Below, one piece after another: positions 15,874 through 26,113 of a DNA stretch of 64,000 bases. The notes beneath the pieces were generated by a model, which saw nothing but the letters and a program-made list of their open reading frames with translations, did no database searches and was not told where the DNA came from. A program made the translations under genes and the position numbers. The DNA comes from Terricaulis sp. (GTDB lineage Bacteria > Pseudomonadota > Alphaproteobacteria > Caulobacterales > Aquidulcibacteraceae), in NCBI GenBank assembly GCA_024707365.1, contig JANPZV010000008.1:1-64000 (forward strand), given 5' to 3'. The first letter of the stretch is position 1; each line of letters starts with the position of its first letter.

Positions 15874-17303
15874 GTGGCGTCTAAATCCGGGGCAAACCTA
15901 TCACGTAGGTTGTTTTTGTCCGGCGCTGCGGCGGCGGGCGCAGTCGGGCTCGGAGCCGGCCGAACCGCCCCTGATCCAGATGTCATCATTATTGGCGCTG
16001 GCTTCTCCGGGCTTCGCGCGGCGATGGCTTTGTCGGAAGCGGGCGCGCGGGTGCGTTTGCTCGAGGCGTCCCGGCGCGTGGGCGGCCGGGTGCGCACGCT
16101 GGACGATGTTGAAAACCGGCCAGAAGGCGGGGGCACGGAAGTTGGCTCTTCCTTCACCCGTTTGCGCGGCGTCATTGATCGGCTTGGGCTCGCGGTGCGC
16201 GAGCGCGTGGGCCCGGCCAACCAGTACGGCTTTTATCTTGGCGGAGAATATGTTGCGCCGGCCGATTGGGAGGGCTCGCGGCTCAATCAATTGCCGGCGC
16301 CGATGCGCCGGGTGCTTCCGCATCAGGTGGAAAGCTATTTCATGGCTATGCCCAACCCCTGGGCGCGGCGCTGGATAGCTGGCTCGATCCGACCTACGCG
16401 CAATTTGATATTCCGTTCTCAGATTATCTGCGCGGCCTTGGCGCCAACGAGCAGGCGCTAGAATTCTTGCTCCGCGGCGAAGCGGTCGATTCACTTGATC
16501 GCCTCTCTACGCTTTGGATGTTGCGCCGCGATTCCGCGCGCGACCTTTCACGCGCCTCGGAAAATCACCGCGCCATTCAGTTCGTGGTCGGCGGCATGAG
16601 CCGCGTGCCTGAAGCGATGCAGGCGTCTTTGCCTTTTGAGATCGAATTTGATCGCCACGTCGCCGCCATTCGCGGCGGCCGGAGCGGGGTTGAAGTCGTG
16701 TGCCATGACGGCGCGAAATATCGCGCCAAACATGTGATTTGCACGACCCCGCCGCCGCTGACGCGCATGATCGCGTTCGATCCGGGCTTGCCGGCGCTGC
16801 ACGCCGAAGCGGTGGCGTTCACCCCGTTTGGGCAGGGCACCTCGGTGATGATCCCGGTGCGCGAGCGCTTCTGGGAGATCGATGGCCGCCCTGGCGGCAG
16901 CTGGACAGACAACAACCGCCTTGGGCGCGTCATGCAATTGGCGACGCCGGAGGGGGATTATCTTTGGGCTTACATCTCCGGCCGCGCAAACATGGCCTAT
17001 CGCAGCATGGATGATGAAGGCGTCAAAGCCTCGGTTCTCGCGGAATTGGTGCGCACGCGCCCGGCCGCCGAGGGGCGATTGGGGGAGGCGAAAGTGGTGA
17101 ACTGGTCACGCGCGCCTTTTGCGCGCGGCACGTTCGCGCGCGCCGAACCGGGGCAGGTTTCGCGGTTTGGCGGCGTGCTCGCCACGCCGGCGAACCGGCG
17201 AATCCATTTCGCGGGCGAGCATGTCTCGCTGCGGGCGTCCGGCATCGAGGGCGCTTTGGAAAGCGGGGAACGCGCGGCGCACGACGTCCTCACCGCACTC
17301 TAG
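15874..17303 (+). CDS. Tat-exported flavin monoamine oxidase family protein (one frameshift)
   Basis: GTG at 15874 is chosen because GGGAGG lies 6 bases upstream and because the longer frame from ATG 15826 would overlap the operator and promoter. The N-terminus carries SRRLFLSGAAAAGAVGLGAG, a twin-arginine signal. Then comes the FAD motif VIIIGAGFSGLRAAMALSEAG with RVGGRVRT, and at the C-terminus the amine-oxidase FAD contact IHFAGEHVSLRASGIEGALESG. The frame breaks in the CCCC run at 16356-16359; adding one C gives MPNPLGAALDSWLDP and restores the protein. The predicted role is oxidation of an amine in the periplasm. The TonB receptor gene follows 29 bases later, suggesting a substrate imported across the outer membrane. 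Confidence 0.82.
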
Positions 17304-17332
17304 CAACATATGCGTCAGTCACGGGGGTTTTT

Positions 17333-19642
17333 ATGCGGAAGTCATTGTTGGTTCAGTCGGCGTTAGCCGCATGGTTGGCGTTGGGCGGGGCTGCTGCTGC
17401 GCAAACGCACAGCGAAGAAATTATCGTCACCGCCAAGCAGCGCGCGCAAAGTATTCAGGATGTGCCGCTCGCGATCACAGCGGTTGATGCAGCGACGATT
17501 GAATCGGCTGGCATCGAAGACATCCGCGATCTTTCGACGATTGCGCCGGGGCTTTCGTTTCACTCAAACAGCGGCCGTAAAGATCTGAGCGCGCTCGCCA
17601 TTCGCGGCCTTGCGCCCAACACCGTGAACGTGCAGCTCCAGGGCGTTTCCAGTTTTTATGACGGCATCTACACCGGCGGCGCCATCAACCTCATTCCGAT
17701 GGTCGCGGTTGATCGGGTCGAAGTGCTCAAGGGGCCGCAGAGCAGCACCTATGGCCGCGCGACCTATTCCGGCGCGATCGATTACATCACCCAGACGCCG
17801 CAATCGGACACCATCACCGGTTCCGCGCGCTTTGAATATTCGCAAAACGAAGGCGCCGTTGGCGACAACATGGACCTCACTCTGTCGGTCGCTGTGCCGC
17901 TGATTGAAGGGCGCGCGTGGCTGCAAGCGATCTACGCGCACAATGTCGAGGGCGCTCTCTACAACGCGCCGACAACGGGCATCCCGATCGGCGAAGAAGT
18001 CACCGATTCCTACGGGCTCATCTTCTACACCGAGCCCACGAGCAATCTCTCGATCAAGGCGTTTGCATTCTATGATGTCGCCGATGACGGCCCCGCCGCG
18101 ATCCACATGCAGCATCCGCAAGAATGGGCGGCCGCCGGCCTGACGGCGGGCGGTTCTGTTTCTCCGGGCGCTGTGTGGCTGGATGACGACGTGCCTGCGC
18201 CGCTTTGGGGAACGACCGAGTGCATCAGCACGCGGGACATGTTCCGTGAATCCTGCGGCTCGTACTCTGAGCGTTTGTTCGCCGGCTTGGTGGCGACCTA
18301 CGATCTGAATGGCTACGAGATTTCCTATCGCGGCGGCTATTACGACGAAGATTCTACGTCGAAATACGATACGACGAGCCGTGGCGCCGCAGGCGGCAGC
18401 GATCCGTTCTTCGGCGATTCCGTCGCGGCGCTGTTGCGCAAAGGCACAGCCGGCATCAACCAACGCAGCCTGTTGGAAGGCTACAGCCATCAGCTGCGCA
18501 TTGTCAGTCCGTCCGATAGCCGGCTGCGCTGGCGCGCGGGTGTCTATTACTTCTACGAAGAATCCAACGGCTATTCGCAAACCTATCTGACGGTCGCCAA
18601 CCCGCAGGGCGTGTCCGGCGGTACGGAAAGTGTTGAAGATATCGCCGCGTTCGGCGCGATTGCGTACGATTTCACCGATGCGCTCGGCATCGAGCTGGAA
18701 GGGCGCGTGCAAGAAGAAACGGTCGTGCTTGGCGCCTGTACCTTCTGTGCGGCTTCAATCGCCAACCCGCTTGAGCGCGAAGCCAGCACGACCGACTGGA
18801 TGCCGCGCGTCACGCTCACCTGGCGGCCGGCTGAAGACTTTCTGCTCTACGGCCTCTATTCCTACGGTGCGAAGTCGGGCCGCTGGAACAACGCTTCGGC
18901 GGTAGGCTTCCGCTTCACGGAGCCGGAATATCTCTCCAATTACGAATCTCGGCGCAAAAACCTCGTGGTTTGACGGCGCGCTGCTGCTCAACGGCGCTCT
19001 GTTTGTGCAGGAGGTCACCGATCAGCAATTCACCGCGCGCGATCCCGTGAACACCTCGATCACTTACAGCCAGAATATCGGCGAAGTCGGAAATCTGGGG
19101 CTTTGAACTGGATGGCCGCTATCGCATCACCGACGATCTGTCGCTGTTCGGTACGTTGAGCTATGCCGATCATGAATACGCGTCGTTCGCTGTTCCTTCC
19201 GTCGCTGGCGCGGCGGTGACGGAGCTGCTCAACGGCGAGACGTTGCAGGGCAAAACCTCGGTGAACGTCCCCGCTGGAACGCCTCGACATCTCTGGTCTA
19301 CAACACAGAGTTTGGTGCGTTCCCGTTTGGGCTGCGGGCAGATGTGATTTATCGCGGTGAATCCTACGCTGACGCGGCCAATCGCGCCACGCTCGCGCCG
19401 GTGACGCGCGTGAACCTCGCGGCGACGCTCGGCATCGGCCTCGTGGATTTCCGCTTCTTCGTGCGGGATCTGTTCGATAATGATGAGGCCATGGGCGCCG
19501 CATCTAGTCCAACCTCGTGCGTCTATGGCGTTGGCTTGCCGTCCTCGTTCGTCACAGCGAGCGCGATCGAACCCAGCGCTGCCTTGCGGTGACAGTGCCG
19601 CGCGGCCGTGAAATCGGCGCTTCTTTTGCGATCCGCTTCTGA
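17333..19642 (+). CDS. TonB-dependent outer membrane receptor (several frameshifts)
   Basis: A signal peptide ending AAAAQ is followed by the N-terminal SEEIIVTAKQRAQSIQDVPLAITAVDA, the usual start of a receptor plug. The plug contains LAIRGLAPNTVNVQLQGV and DRVEVLKGPQSSTYGR, and a beta-barrel follows. The frame breaks near 18950 (one extra base: NYELGAKTSWFDGALL is the restored reading), near 19090 (one extra base: GEVEIWGFELDG), in the CCC run near 19270 (one missing C: VPRWNASTSLVYN) and near 19560. The barrel ends in RGREIGASFAIRF with the expected terminal Phe at 19639. Restored length is about 769 residues, normal for the family. It probably imports the substrate or a bound form of it; cotranscription with the amine oxidase supports this. 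Confidence 0.85.
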
Positions 19643-19698
19643 AGCAGGCCGAAATGTGAATGCGATGGCGCGCCCCGGTGGCGCGCCATTTGCGCTTG

Positions 19699-21360
19699 AT
19701 GAAGGGGCGTGAGGTGAAGGGTTTTGATGCGCCTGTGCTCATTGTCGGCGGCGGGCCCGTAGGGCTCACTCTGGCGATTGATCTCGCCGTGCGCGGTCAG
19801 CGCTGCATTCTCGTGGAGCAGCGCACAAGAAACCACAGCGCACCCGAAGGCGACATTGCTTGGCGCGCGGTCAATGGAATATTTTCGGCGCTGGGGGCTC
19901 GAAGATAAAATCTACGCCGCCACCATCAACACCGAGGATCCTTACTACATAATTTTTACAACGCGCCTGGGCGCCAATGAATTGCTGCGCTTTCGTTCGC
20001 CTTCGATCCGCGAAATTCGAGATCGCGACCCCGAGGCGTTGGCGCGTTTTCGCGAGCTGGGCTGGTCTCCCTACGGGAAAACGCAGATCGGGCAGCAGGC
20101 GCTGGAGCCGATCCTCGTGGAGCATGCGCGCGCCTTGCCGAATATCGATCTCCGCCATGGCTGGCGCTTTGACGGCTTCACCCAGGATGAAGCGGGCGTC
20201 ACCGCTACACTCACAGAGATCGTCAGCGGCCGCAGCGAAAGCGTCCGCACGCAATATCTTGCGGCATGCGATGGCGGGGCAAGCGATGTGCGCCGCTCTC
20301 TCGGCGTTCGCTTTAACGGCCGCGGCAAGATGCGCGCGAACGTGAGCCTTTTGTTCCGCAGCGCGGAGTTTCTCAAGGTGCACGGCCGCGGCGTCGCCAA
20401 TCTCTATTTCACCTTCGCGCCCGATTGTTTTGGCGTGTTCACGGCGATCGATGGCGCTGAGCTTTGGAATTACCAATATTATTTTATCGATCCGGCAAAG
20501 GCCGCTGCGCCGCTGAACGCCGAAGAGGTGCTGCATCGGGCGGTCGGCAAGCCGTTCGCGTTTGAATTGCTGCAAACCACGCACTGGAACCATCACCAAT
20601 CGGTGGCGCGCAAATGGCGCGATGGGCGTGTGTTCTTGCTCGGGGATGCGGCGCATTTGTTTGTGCCGACTGGCGGGGTTGGCATGAACACCGGCATTGG
20701 CGATGCGTGCGATCTGGGCTGGAAGCTTGATGCGGTGCTCAGCGGCTGGGGCGGGGATATATTGCTCGACTCCTATGAGCGCGAGCGCAAGCCCATCGCG
20801 GTGCGCAATTCCATCGCCTCGGCCTCCAATTCGATCGCATCGATATGGTGATGGACGAAACCGAGGCCGATATCGATCGTGACGATGCGCTGGGCGAGGC
20901 CAAGCGCGCCGCGCTCACGGAAAAACTGCGCATTCTCTCGCGCCAGTTCAACAGCGCCGGCGTGCACCTTGGCTATCGCTATATCCATTCGCCGATCATC
21001 GCCGCCGATGGCGCGCCCGAGCCGCCGGATGATCCCTCACAAGTCTCGCCCTCCACCTGGCCTGGATGCCGTGCGCCGCACGCTTGGCTCGCGGATGGAC
21101 GTTCGACGCTTGATATGTTCGGCGATGGCTTCGTGCTGGTGCGATTGGGTGAGGCGCAGCAAAGCGATGAAGATTTGCGCCTTGCAGCGGAGGGCGCAGG
21201 CATGCCGTTCAATGTCGTGGATATTCGCCAGCCGGACGTCAGTGCGCTTTATGAGCGGCGCCTCGTTCTGGTTCGCCCTGATGGGCATGTGGCCTGGCGC
21301 GGGGATGAAGCGCCTGCGGATTGCGCGGCGCTGATTGACCGCGTGCGGGGCCTGCAATGA
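19699..21360 (+). CDS. FAD-dependent aromatic monooxygenase, MhpA/phenol hydroxylase-like (two frameshifts)
   Basis: Starts with VLIVGGGPVGLTLAIDLAVRG (FAD Rossmann motif). The conserved HPKATLLGARSMEYFRRWGL follows, then the DG motif region LAACDGGASDVRRSLGV, and the GD motif FLLGDAAHLFVPTGGVGMNTGIGDACDLGWKL; a thioredoxin-like C-terminal domain completes the single-component aromatic hydroxylase pattern. These enzymes use NAD(P)H and O2 to hydroxylate phenolic rings. Frames shift near 19850 and at the TT near 20833, where one added T gives SNFDRIDMVMDETEADID. ATG at 19699 is chosen just ahead of the FAD motif. The stop overlaps the next aldehyde dehydrogenase start as ATGA. Substrate unknown; 3-(3-hydroxyphenyl)propionate is only the family archetype. 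Confidence 0.8.
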
Positions 21361-22819
21361 GCGCGCACTATGATCCGCGCGATGTCGTCGCGCCCGCGTA
21401 CCATTTCATCGCCGGCGCCCCGGTGTTTGAGGGTGAGGCGATGGACGTGCGCCGTCCGTCAGACGGCGCCACGCATACCGGCTTGCCGCTTGGCGATGCC
21501 GATCTGGTGGATCGCGCGGCGCAAGCTGGCGCGGCGGCGCAGAAAGTCTGGATCAAGCGCGCGCCACGTGAGCGCGCGCGCGTGCTGCGGCTTTGGGCGG
21601 ATCTGATTGATGCGCATCAGGAAGAGATCGCGCGGCTGGAATCTGTGGTGTCGTCGCGCTTCTACACCGAAGCGCTGGCCGTTGATGTCGCCAACAGCGC
21701 CGAGTGGCTGCGCTATTACGCCGAGTGCAGCGATAAGATCGACGATACGTTGCTGCCAACCAGCGATAAGGCGATGGGGCTTGTCGCCAGTGAGCCATAT
21801 GGCGTCGTCGGCGCCATCGCGCCGTGGAATTTTCCGCTGATCCTGGCGATGTGGAAGGTGGCGCCTGCGCTGGCCGCCGGCAATGCGATCGTGCTCAAAC
21901 CTTCGGAATTCACGCCGTTCTCGGTGGTGCGCGTGGCCGAGCTTGGCGTGCAGGCGGGCTTGCCTGCGGGGCTTTTCAATGTGGCGCACGGCCTTGGGCC
22001 TTCTGTTGGCGCCGCGATCGTGCGCCATCCGCTGATTGGTTATGTCGCCTTCACGGGATCAACCGCGACAGGCCGCACCTTGATGACGGACGCCGCGCAA
22101 TTCGGCCCCAAGCCTGTAGGCTTAGAGCTTGGCGGCAAAGGCGCGCAGCTGGTGCTCGCTGACGCTGGCGATCTCGATAGAATCGCTGAGCAGGTGGCCT
22201 GGGGCGTCACGCGCAATGGCGGCCAGCTTTGCTACGCAGGCAGCCGGCTTGTCGTGCACGACACGCTGGCCGAGCCCTTGCTTGAAAAGGTCGCCACGCG
22301 TTTCGCCGCGTTGCGCCCCGGCGCGACATGGGCGCGCGAGGCGACGCTGCCGCCCATTCTCAATCAAAAGCAGGCGCAGCGCATCGAGTCGATCGTCAAT
22401 GACGCCATCGCCCAAAGCCCCGCGCGCGCTGCGGCGCGGCGCTGCGAGAGGAAGGCGGCGCATGGTTTGCGCCGACGATTCTGGAGGGCGTAGCCCCCGC
22501 GATGCGCGCGATCAAAGAAGAGATCTTTGGCCCGGTGCTCACAGTGCAGACCTTCCGCGATGCCGATGAAGGCTTCGCGCTCGCCGAACATGAGGATTAC
22601 GGCCTCGCCACGTCCGTCTACACGCGGGACGTTACCAGCGCGATCAAGGCGGCGCGGCGCATGCAGGCGGGAACGGTGTGGGTCAATACCTGGGGCCGCA
22701 AGCCTGATTTCACAGCGCCATTCGGCGGCTGGAAGCGCTCAGGCTTTGGCCAGGAAGCCGGCAAAGCGGGCTTTGAAAAATATCGCCGCCACAAGACGAT
22801 CTGGTTTGATCTCACTTAG
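21357..22819 (+). CDS. NAD(P)-dependent aldehyde dehydrogenase, second copy (one frameshift)
   Basis: ALDH-superfamily enzyme with IAPWNFPLILAMWKVAPALAAGN, FTGSTATGRTLM, the general-base Glu in LELGGKGAQLV and the catalytic Cys in NGGQLCYAGSR. The frame breaks near 22435 in a GC-rich run; adding one base reads ALREEGGAWFAPTILEG and continues through IKEEIFGPVLTVQTF to the normal C-terminus at 22819. Restored length about 487 residues. It is coupled by ATGA to the FAD monooxygenase upstream and ends three bases from the convergent LeuD-like gene. It is divergent in sequence from the copy at 6657, so it probably has a different substrate. Confidence 0.85.
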
Positions 22820-23445
22820 CGGGCGTACACCCAAGACCGCGCCGCTGCATCGCGCGCGCGATGGGCGTTGATCGCCTCATCGTGCGTGAGCGTGAGGTCG
22901 ATCGCGTCAAATCCGTTCACAAGCATCTCTCGCGGCTCATCGGGCATGCTGAAGCCAAAACGCGCGCCGCTTGGCGTGCGGATTTCGCTTTGAACCAGAT
23001 CAATCTCAAGCGCTGGCGTATCAGCGCTTTCAATTTCGGCGGCGATCGTGGCGATGTATTCTTCGCTCAGCGTCACGGGCGCCAGGCTGTTGCGGATGCA
23101 ATTGCCATAGAAAATGGCGTTGAACGAAGGCGCGATCACCGCGCGCACGCCGTACTCATGCAGCGCCCACACCGCATGCTCGCGGCTTGAGCCGCAGCCA
23201 AAATTCGGCCCGCCAAGGATGATCTTGGCGTCCGCATAACGCGGCTGATTGAGCACGAAATCAGGGTTGGCCACGCGCGCGTCAATGTCAGTGTAGCGCC
23301 AGCCGGCGAACAGGCCATCTTTCAAGCCCTGCTTGGTGGTGCTGCGAATTTCGCGCGAGGGGATGATGATGTCGGTGTCGATATTGGCGCGCACCAGCGG
23401 CGCGGCGACGCCGGAAACGAGGGGCATGGGCGTGCGGGCGCTCAT
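22816..23445 (-). CDS. 3-isopropylmalate dehydratase small subunit-like (LeuD family) hydro-lyase
   Basis: A 209-residue aconitase-C-like (swivel) domain with the hallmark FGCGSSREHAVWALHEYGVRAVIAPSFNAIFYGNC. It pairs with the large subunit encoded 10 bases upstream. Neither leuA nor leuB is nearby; the neighbours are a CoA-transferase and an HMG-CoA-lyase-family gene. This is therefore more likely a catabolic (de)hydratase of a substituted malate (citramalate, dimethylmalate or isopropylmalate type) than a leucine biosynthesis enzyme. That reassignment is inference from context. Confidence 0.8.
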   Translation of the reverse strand: MSARTPMPLVSGVAAPLVRANIDTDIIIPSREIRSTTKQGLKDGLFAGWRYTDIDARVANPDFVLNQPRYADAKIILGGPNFGCGSSREHAVWALHEYGVRAVIAPSFNAIFYGNCIRNSLAPVTLSEEYIATIAAEIESADTPALEIDLVQSEIRTPSGARFGFSMPDEPREMLVNGFDAIDLTLTHDEAINAHRARDAAARSWVYAR

Positions 23446-23454
23446 TTTCGCTCC

Positions 23455-24852
23455 TTAAAGCTTGCGCGGATCGGCCAGCGCGCCAGCGATGGCGGAGGCG
23501 GCGACAACGGCGGGCGAGGCCAAGTGCGTGCGCGTGCCGGGCCCCTGGCGGTTCTCAAAATTGCGATTGGTGGAGCTCACCACCCGCGCTTTGGGCGCAA
23601 AGCTTTCCCCGCCGGCAAAAAAGCACATGGAGCAGCCAGATTCTCGCCACTCAAATCCCGCGTCGGCGAACACTTTATCGATGCCCTCGGCTTCGGCCTG
23701 CAGCTTCACCTGGCTTGAGCCCGGCACGCAAATGGCTTTCACGCCCGCCGCCACTTTGCGACCCTTCAACACCGCCGCCGCCGCGCGCAAATCGCTGATG
23801 CGGCTATTGGTGCAGGAGCCGATGAACGCCGCGTCGATTTTGATGCCCTCCAGCGGCGCGCCGCTTTCCAGCGCCATATAATCAAGCCCGCGCTGATAGC
23901 TCTCGCGGCTTTCCCGCGCTGCGACCTCTTCATAAGCAGGCACGCGCGCGTTCAAAGGCGAAGCCTGTTGCGGAGAGGCGCCCCACGTCACCATCGGCGC
24001 GACGGCGGAAGCGTCGATCGTCACGTCACGATCGAAGATCGCGTCATCATCGCTTTTCAGCGTACGCCAATAGGCTTCGGCCTGATCCCACAGCGCGCCT
24101 TGCGGCGCGAACGGGCGGCCTTTGAGATAGGCGATGGTTTTATCATCCGGCGCGATCATGGCGTTGAACGCCGAAAGTTCGGCCGCCATGTTGCACAGCG
24201 TCATGCGCGCTTCGATCTCCAGCGCCTCTATCGCTTCGCCGCAATATTCGATGGCGCAGCCCTTGCCGCCGCCGGCGGAAAGCTCAGCGAGGATATGCAG
24301 CGCAAGATCTTTCACCGTGACGCCGAGCCCAAGCGCGCCCGTCACGCGGATGCGCATGTTCGCAGGCTTGGCCACGCGCAGCACGCCCGTCGCCAGCGCA
24401 TGTTCAGCTTCGGATGAGCCAACGCCCCAGGCCATCGCGCCGATCGCCCCTTGCGTGCAGGTGTGGCTATCGGGCGCGATCAGCGTCACGCCCGGCTGCA
24501 CGATGCCTTGCTCGGGCGAAACCACGTGCACGATGCCTTGGCGCGGATCGCCAATGTCAAACAGGGTGATGCCGTTGCGCGCGCATTCTTCGCGGAAGGT
24601 GCGGATGAAATCCGCGCCTGTGGGCATCACGGTTTTATCGGTGCGGCCCGGAAAGGTATCGACCACGTGGTCCATGATGCCGAACACGCGCTCAACCCCG
24701 CGCACGCTGCGGCCGCTGTCACGCAAGCTGCGCAGCGCCACCCCGCCGGTGCGTTCGTGCAGCAGGATGCGGTCGATCGCGAGCAGGCTCACATCGCCCA
24801 GCTCTTTTACGCTGTGTTGCGCCCAGATTTTATCGAACAGCGTCTGGCCCAC
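23455..24852 (-). CDS. 3-isopropylmalate dehydratase large subunit-like (LeuC family) hydro-lyase
   Basis: A 465-residue aconitase-superfamily large subunit. The [4Fe-4S] ligands are visible as Cys in GSCTNSRISDL and Cys-x2-Cys in SGCSMCFF. Substrate-binding segments include DSHTCTQGAIGAMAWGVGSSE. The sequence after CSMC (FFAGGESFAPKARVVSSTNRNFENRQG) departs from the usual biosynthetic LeuC CLAMNPD form, supporting a different substrate. GTG at 24852 is preferred to TTG 24858 because GAGGA lies 8 bases upstream and the protein then begins MGQTLFDKIW. Operon order is CoA-transferase, large subunit, small subunit. Confidence 0.82.
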   Translation of the reverse strand: MGQTLFDKIWAQHSVKELGDVSLLAIDRILLHERTGGVALRSLRDSGRSVRGVERVFGIMDHVVDTFPGRTDKTVMPTGADFIRTFREECARNGITLFDIGDPRQGIVHVVSPEQGIVQPGVTLIAPDSHTCTQGAIGAMAWGVGSSEAEHALATGVLRVAKPANMRIRVTGALGLGVTVKDLALHILAELSAGGGKGCAIEYCGEAIEALEIEARMTLCNMAAELSAFNAMIAPDDKTIAYLKGRPFAPQGALWDQAEAYWRTLKSDDDAIFDRDVTIDASAVAPMVTWGASPQQASPLNARVPAYEEVAARESRESYQRGLDYMALESGAPLEGIKIDAAFIGSCTNSRISDLRAAAAVLKGRKVAAGVKAICVPGSSQVKLQAEAEGIDKVFADAGFEWRESGCSMCFFAGGESFAPKARVVSSTNRNFENRQGPGTRTHLASPAVVAASAIAGALADPRKL

Positions 24853-24863
24853 GCGCAATTCCT

Positions 24864-26021
24864 CTATTTATCCAGCAAGGCGGCGTTATCTTGCCCCGGC
24901 GCGGGCGGATCGTTCCAGGCGGGCGCGCGCTTGTTGTTGAATTCGATCGGCAGCGCCGGCAGGCGCGCGCTGCGTGCGTCGGGATGGCCTGGGTGCGGGA
25001 TCGTGAGTTCCGTCATGCCGCCGGCATTGAGGTGCGGATCGTCCACCAAATCCATCGGCGTCGCCACCGGCGCGAAGGGGAGCCCAATGCGCTCAAGCGT
25101 CGCCAGCAGATCGGCCTTCTTCAAGCTTTTGAACAGCGGCCGCAGCCGCCCGAGAATGCGCTCACGCTCGGCCACGCGCTGATTGTTCAACGCCAGCGCT
25201 TCATCCGTGGCGAAATCATCGAGCGCAAACGCTTCGCACAGCGTGCGCCATTGCGCATCGCTGACAACGCCCACGAACACCTGCTCGCCGCTATCGGTTT
25301 CAAACAAATCATACACCGCCCAGGCGGACGTGCGCTCCGTCATTGGCGGCGGCGCCACGCCTGTTAGCGTGCCCTGCGCGATATGTTGGCCAACCAGAAA
25401 CGCGGTGGTTTCAAACAGCGAGCAATTGACCAATTGGCCCACGCCGCTGCGATGCCGTTGCTCCAGCGCCGCCAGCACGCCGATGACGCCGAACATGCCG
25501 CCCGTTACATCGATCACCGAAGCGCCCGCGCGCAGCGGCCGGCCTTTAGGGCCGGTCATATAGGCCAGCCCGCCCATCATCTGCGCCACTTCATCGAGCG
25601 CCGTGCGCTCGCCATACGGGCCGCTCAAAAAGCCTTTGGCCGCGCAGAAGATCAGCCGCGGATTGGTTTGGCGCAGCGCCTCATAGCCAAGCCCGAGCCG
25701 ATCGAGCGTGCCGCTGCGAAAATTTTCGACCACGATGTCGGCGCCGTCCACCAGCGCGCGCGCCTGCTTCAATCCTTCAGGCGATTTGAGATCCAGCGTC
25801 ACGCTTTTCTTGTTGCGATTGTACATCGAGAAATAGCCCGCGCCCGAGCCCTTGAGGCGGCGCGTCTGATCCCCGCCCTCAGGCTCGACGCGAATAACCT
25901 CAGCGCCTAAATCAGCGAGCAAGAGGCCGATGCACGGCCCCATCACCATATGCGTGAATTCGATCACCCGGATGCCATGCAGCGGCGCTTCTGTGCGGGG
26001 CAGGGCTTCCTCAGCGGACAT
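24864..26021 (-). CDS. Family III (CaiB/BaiF) CoA-transferase
   Basis: A 385-residue protein with the family III opening LHGIRVIEFTHMVMGPCIGLLLADLGAEVIRVEPEGGDQTR and the conserved NRNKKSVTLDLKSPEG and VENFRSGTLDRLGLGYEALR segments. These enzymes move CoA between carboxylates through an aspartyl-CoA intermediate. The ATG at 26021, eight bases after GAGGAG, is preferred to the GTG at 26027. It leads the leftward operon with the LeuC/LeuD-like hydro-lyase and diverges from the lyase gene at 26114, with operator-like site E between them. A succinyl-CoA:malate-type transfer would feed the lyase. Confidence 0.85.
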   Translation of the reverse strand: MSAEEALPRTEAPLHGIRVIEFTHMVMGPCIGLLLADLGAEVIRVEPEGGDQTRRLKGSGAGYFSMYNRNKKSVTLDLKSPEGLKQARALVDGADIVVENFRSGTLDRLGLGYEALRQTNPRLIFCAAKGFLSGPYGERTALDEVAQMMGGLAYMTGPKGRPLRAGASVIDVTGGMFGVIGVLAALEQRHRSGVGQLVNCSLFETTAFLVGQHIAQGTLTGVAPPPMTERTSAWAVYDLFETDSGEQVFVGVVSDAQWRTLCEAFALDDFATDEALALNNQRVAERERILGRLRPLFKSLKKADLLATLERIGLPFAPVATPMDLVDDPHLNAGGMTELTIPHPGHPDARSARLPALPIEFNNKRAPAWNDPPAPGQDNAALLDK

Positions 26022-26065
26022 AAACACAACTCCTCAACGCAGGGTGATCCTTGTTAAATTAGTTC

Positions 26066-26085
26066 TGATGATATAACAATAGTAC
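26066..26085 (+). promoter_or_regulatory. Operator-like site E (shared cluster motif)
   Basis: TGATGATATAACAATAGTAC matches site D over its right half exactly (ACAATAGTAC). It lies between the divergent CoA-transferase and lyase genes. TTGTTA at 26051 and AACAAT at 26075 (18-base spacing) may form the rightward promoter that the site overlaps. Confidence 0.5.
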
Positions 26086-26113
26086 ATGTTGGCGGCTTTA
26101 TGAGCAAAACCAA

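Noticed and set aside
22816..24852. LeuC/LeuD as leucine biosynthesis genes
   Set aside because: No leuA or leuB nearby, and the neighbours are a CoA-transferase and a lyase under the cluster motif. Kept only as an alternative.
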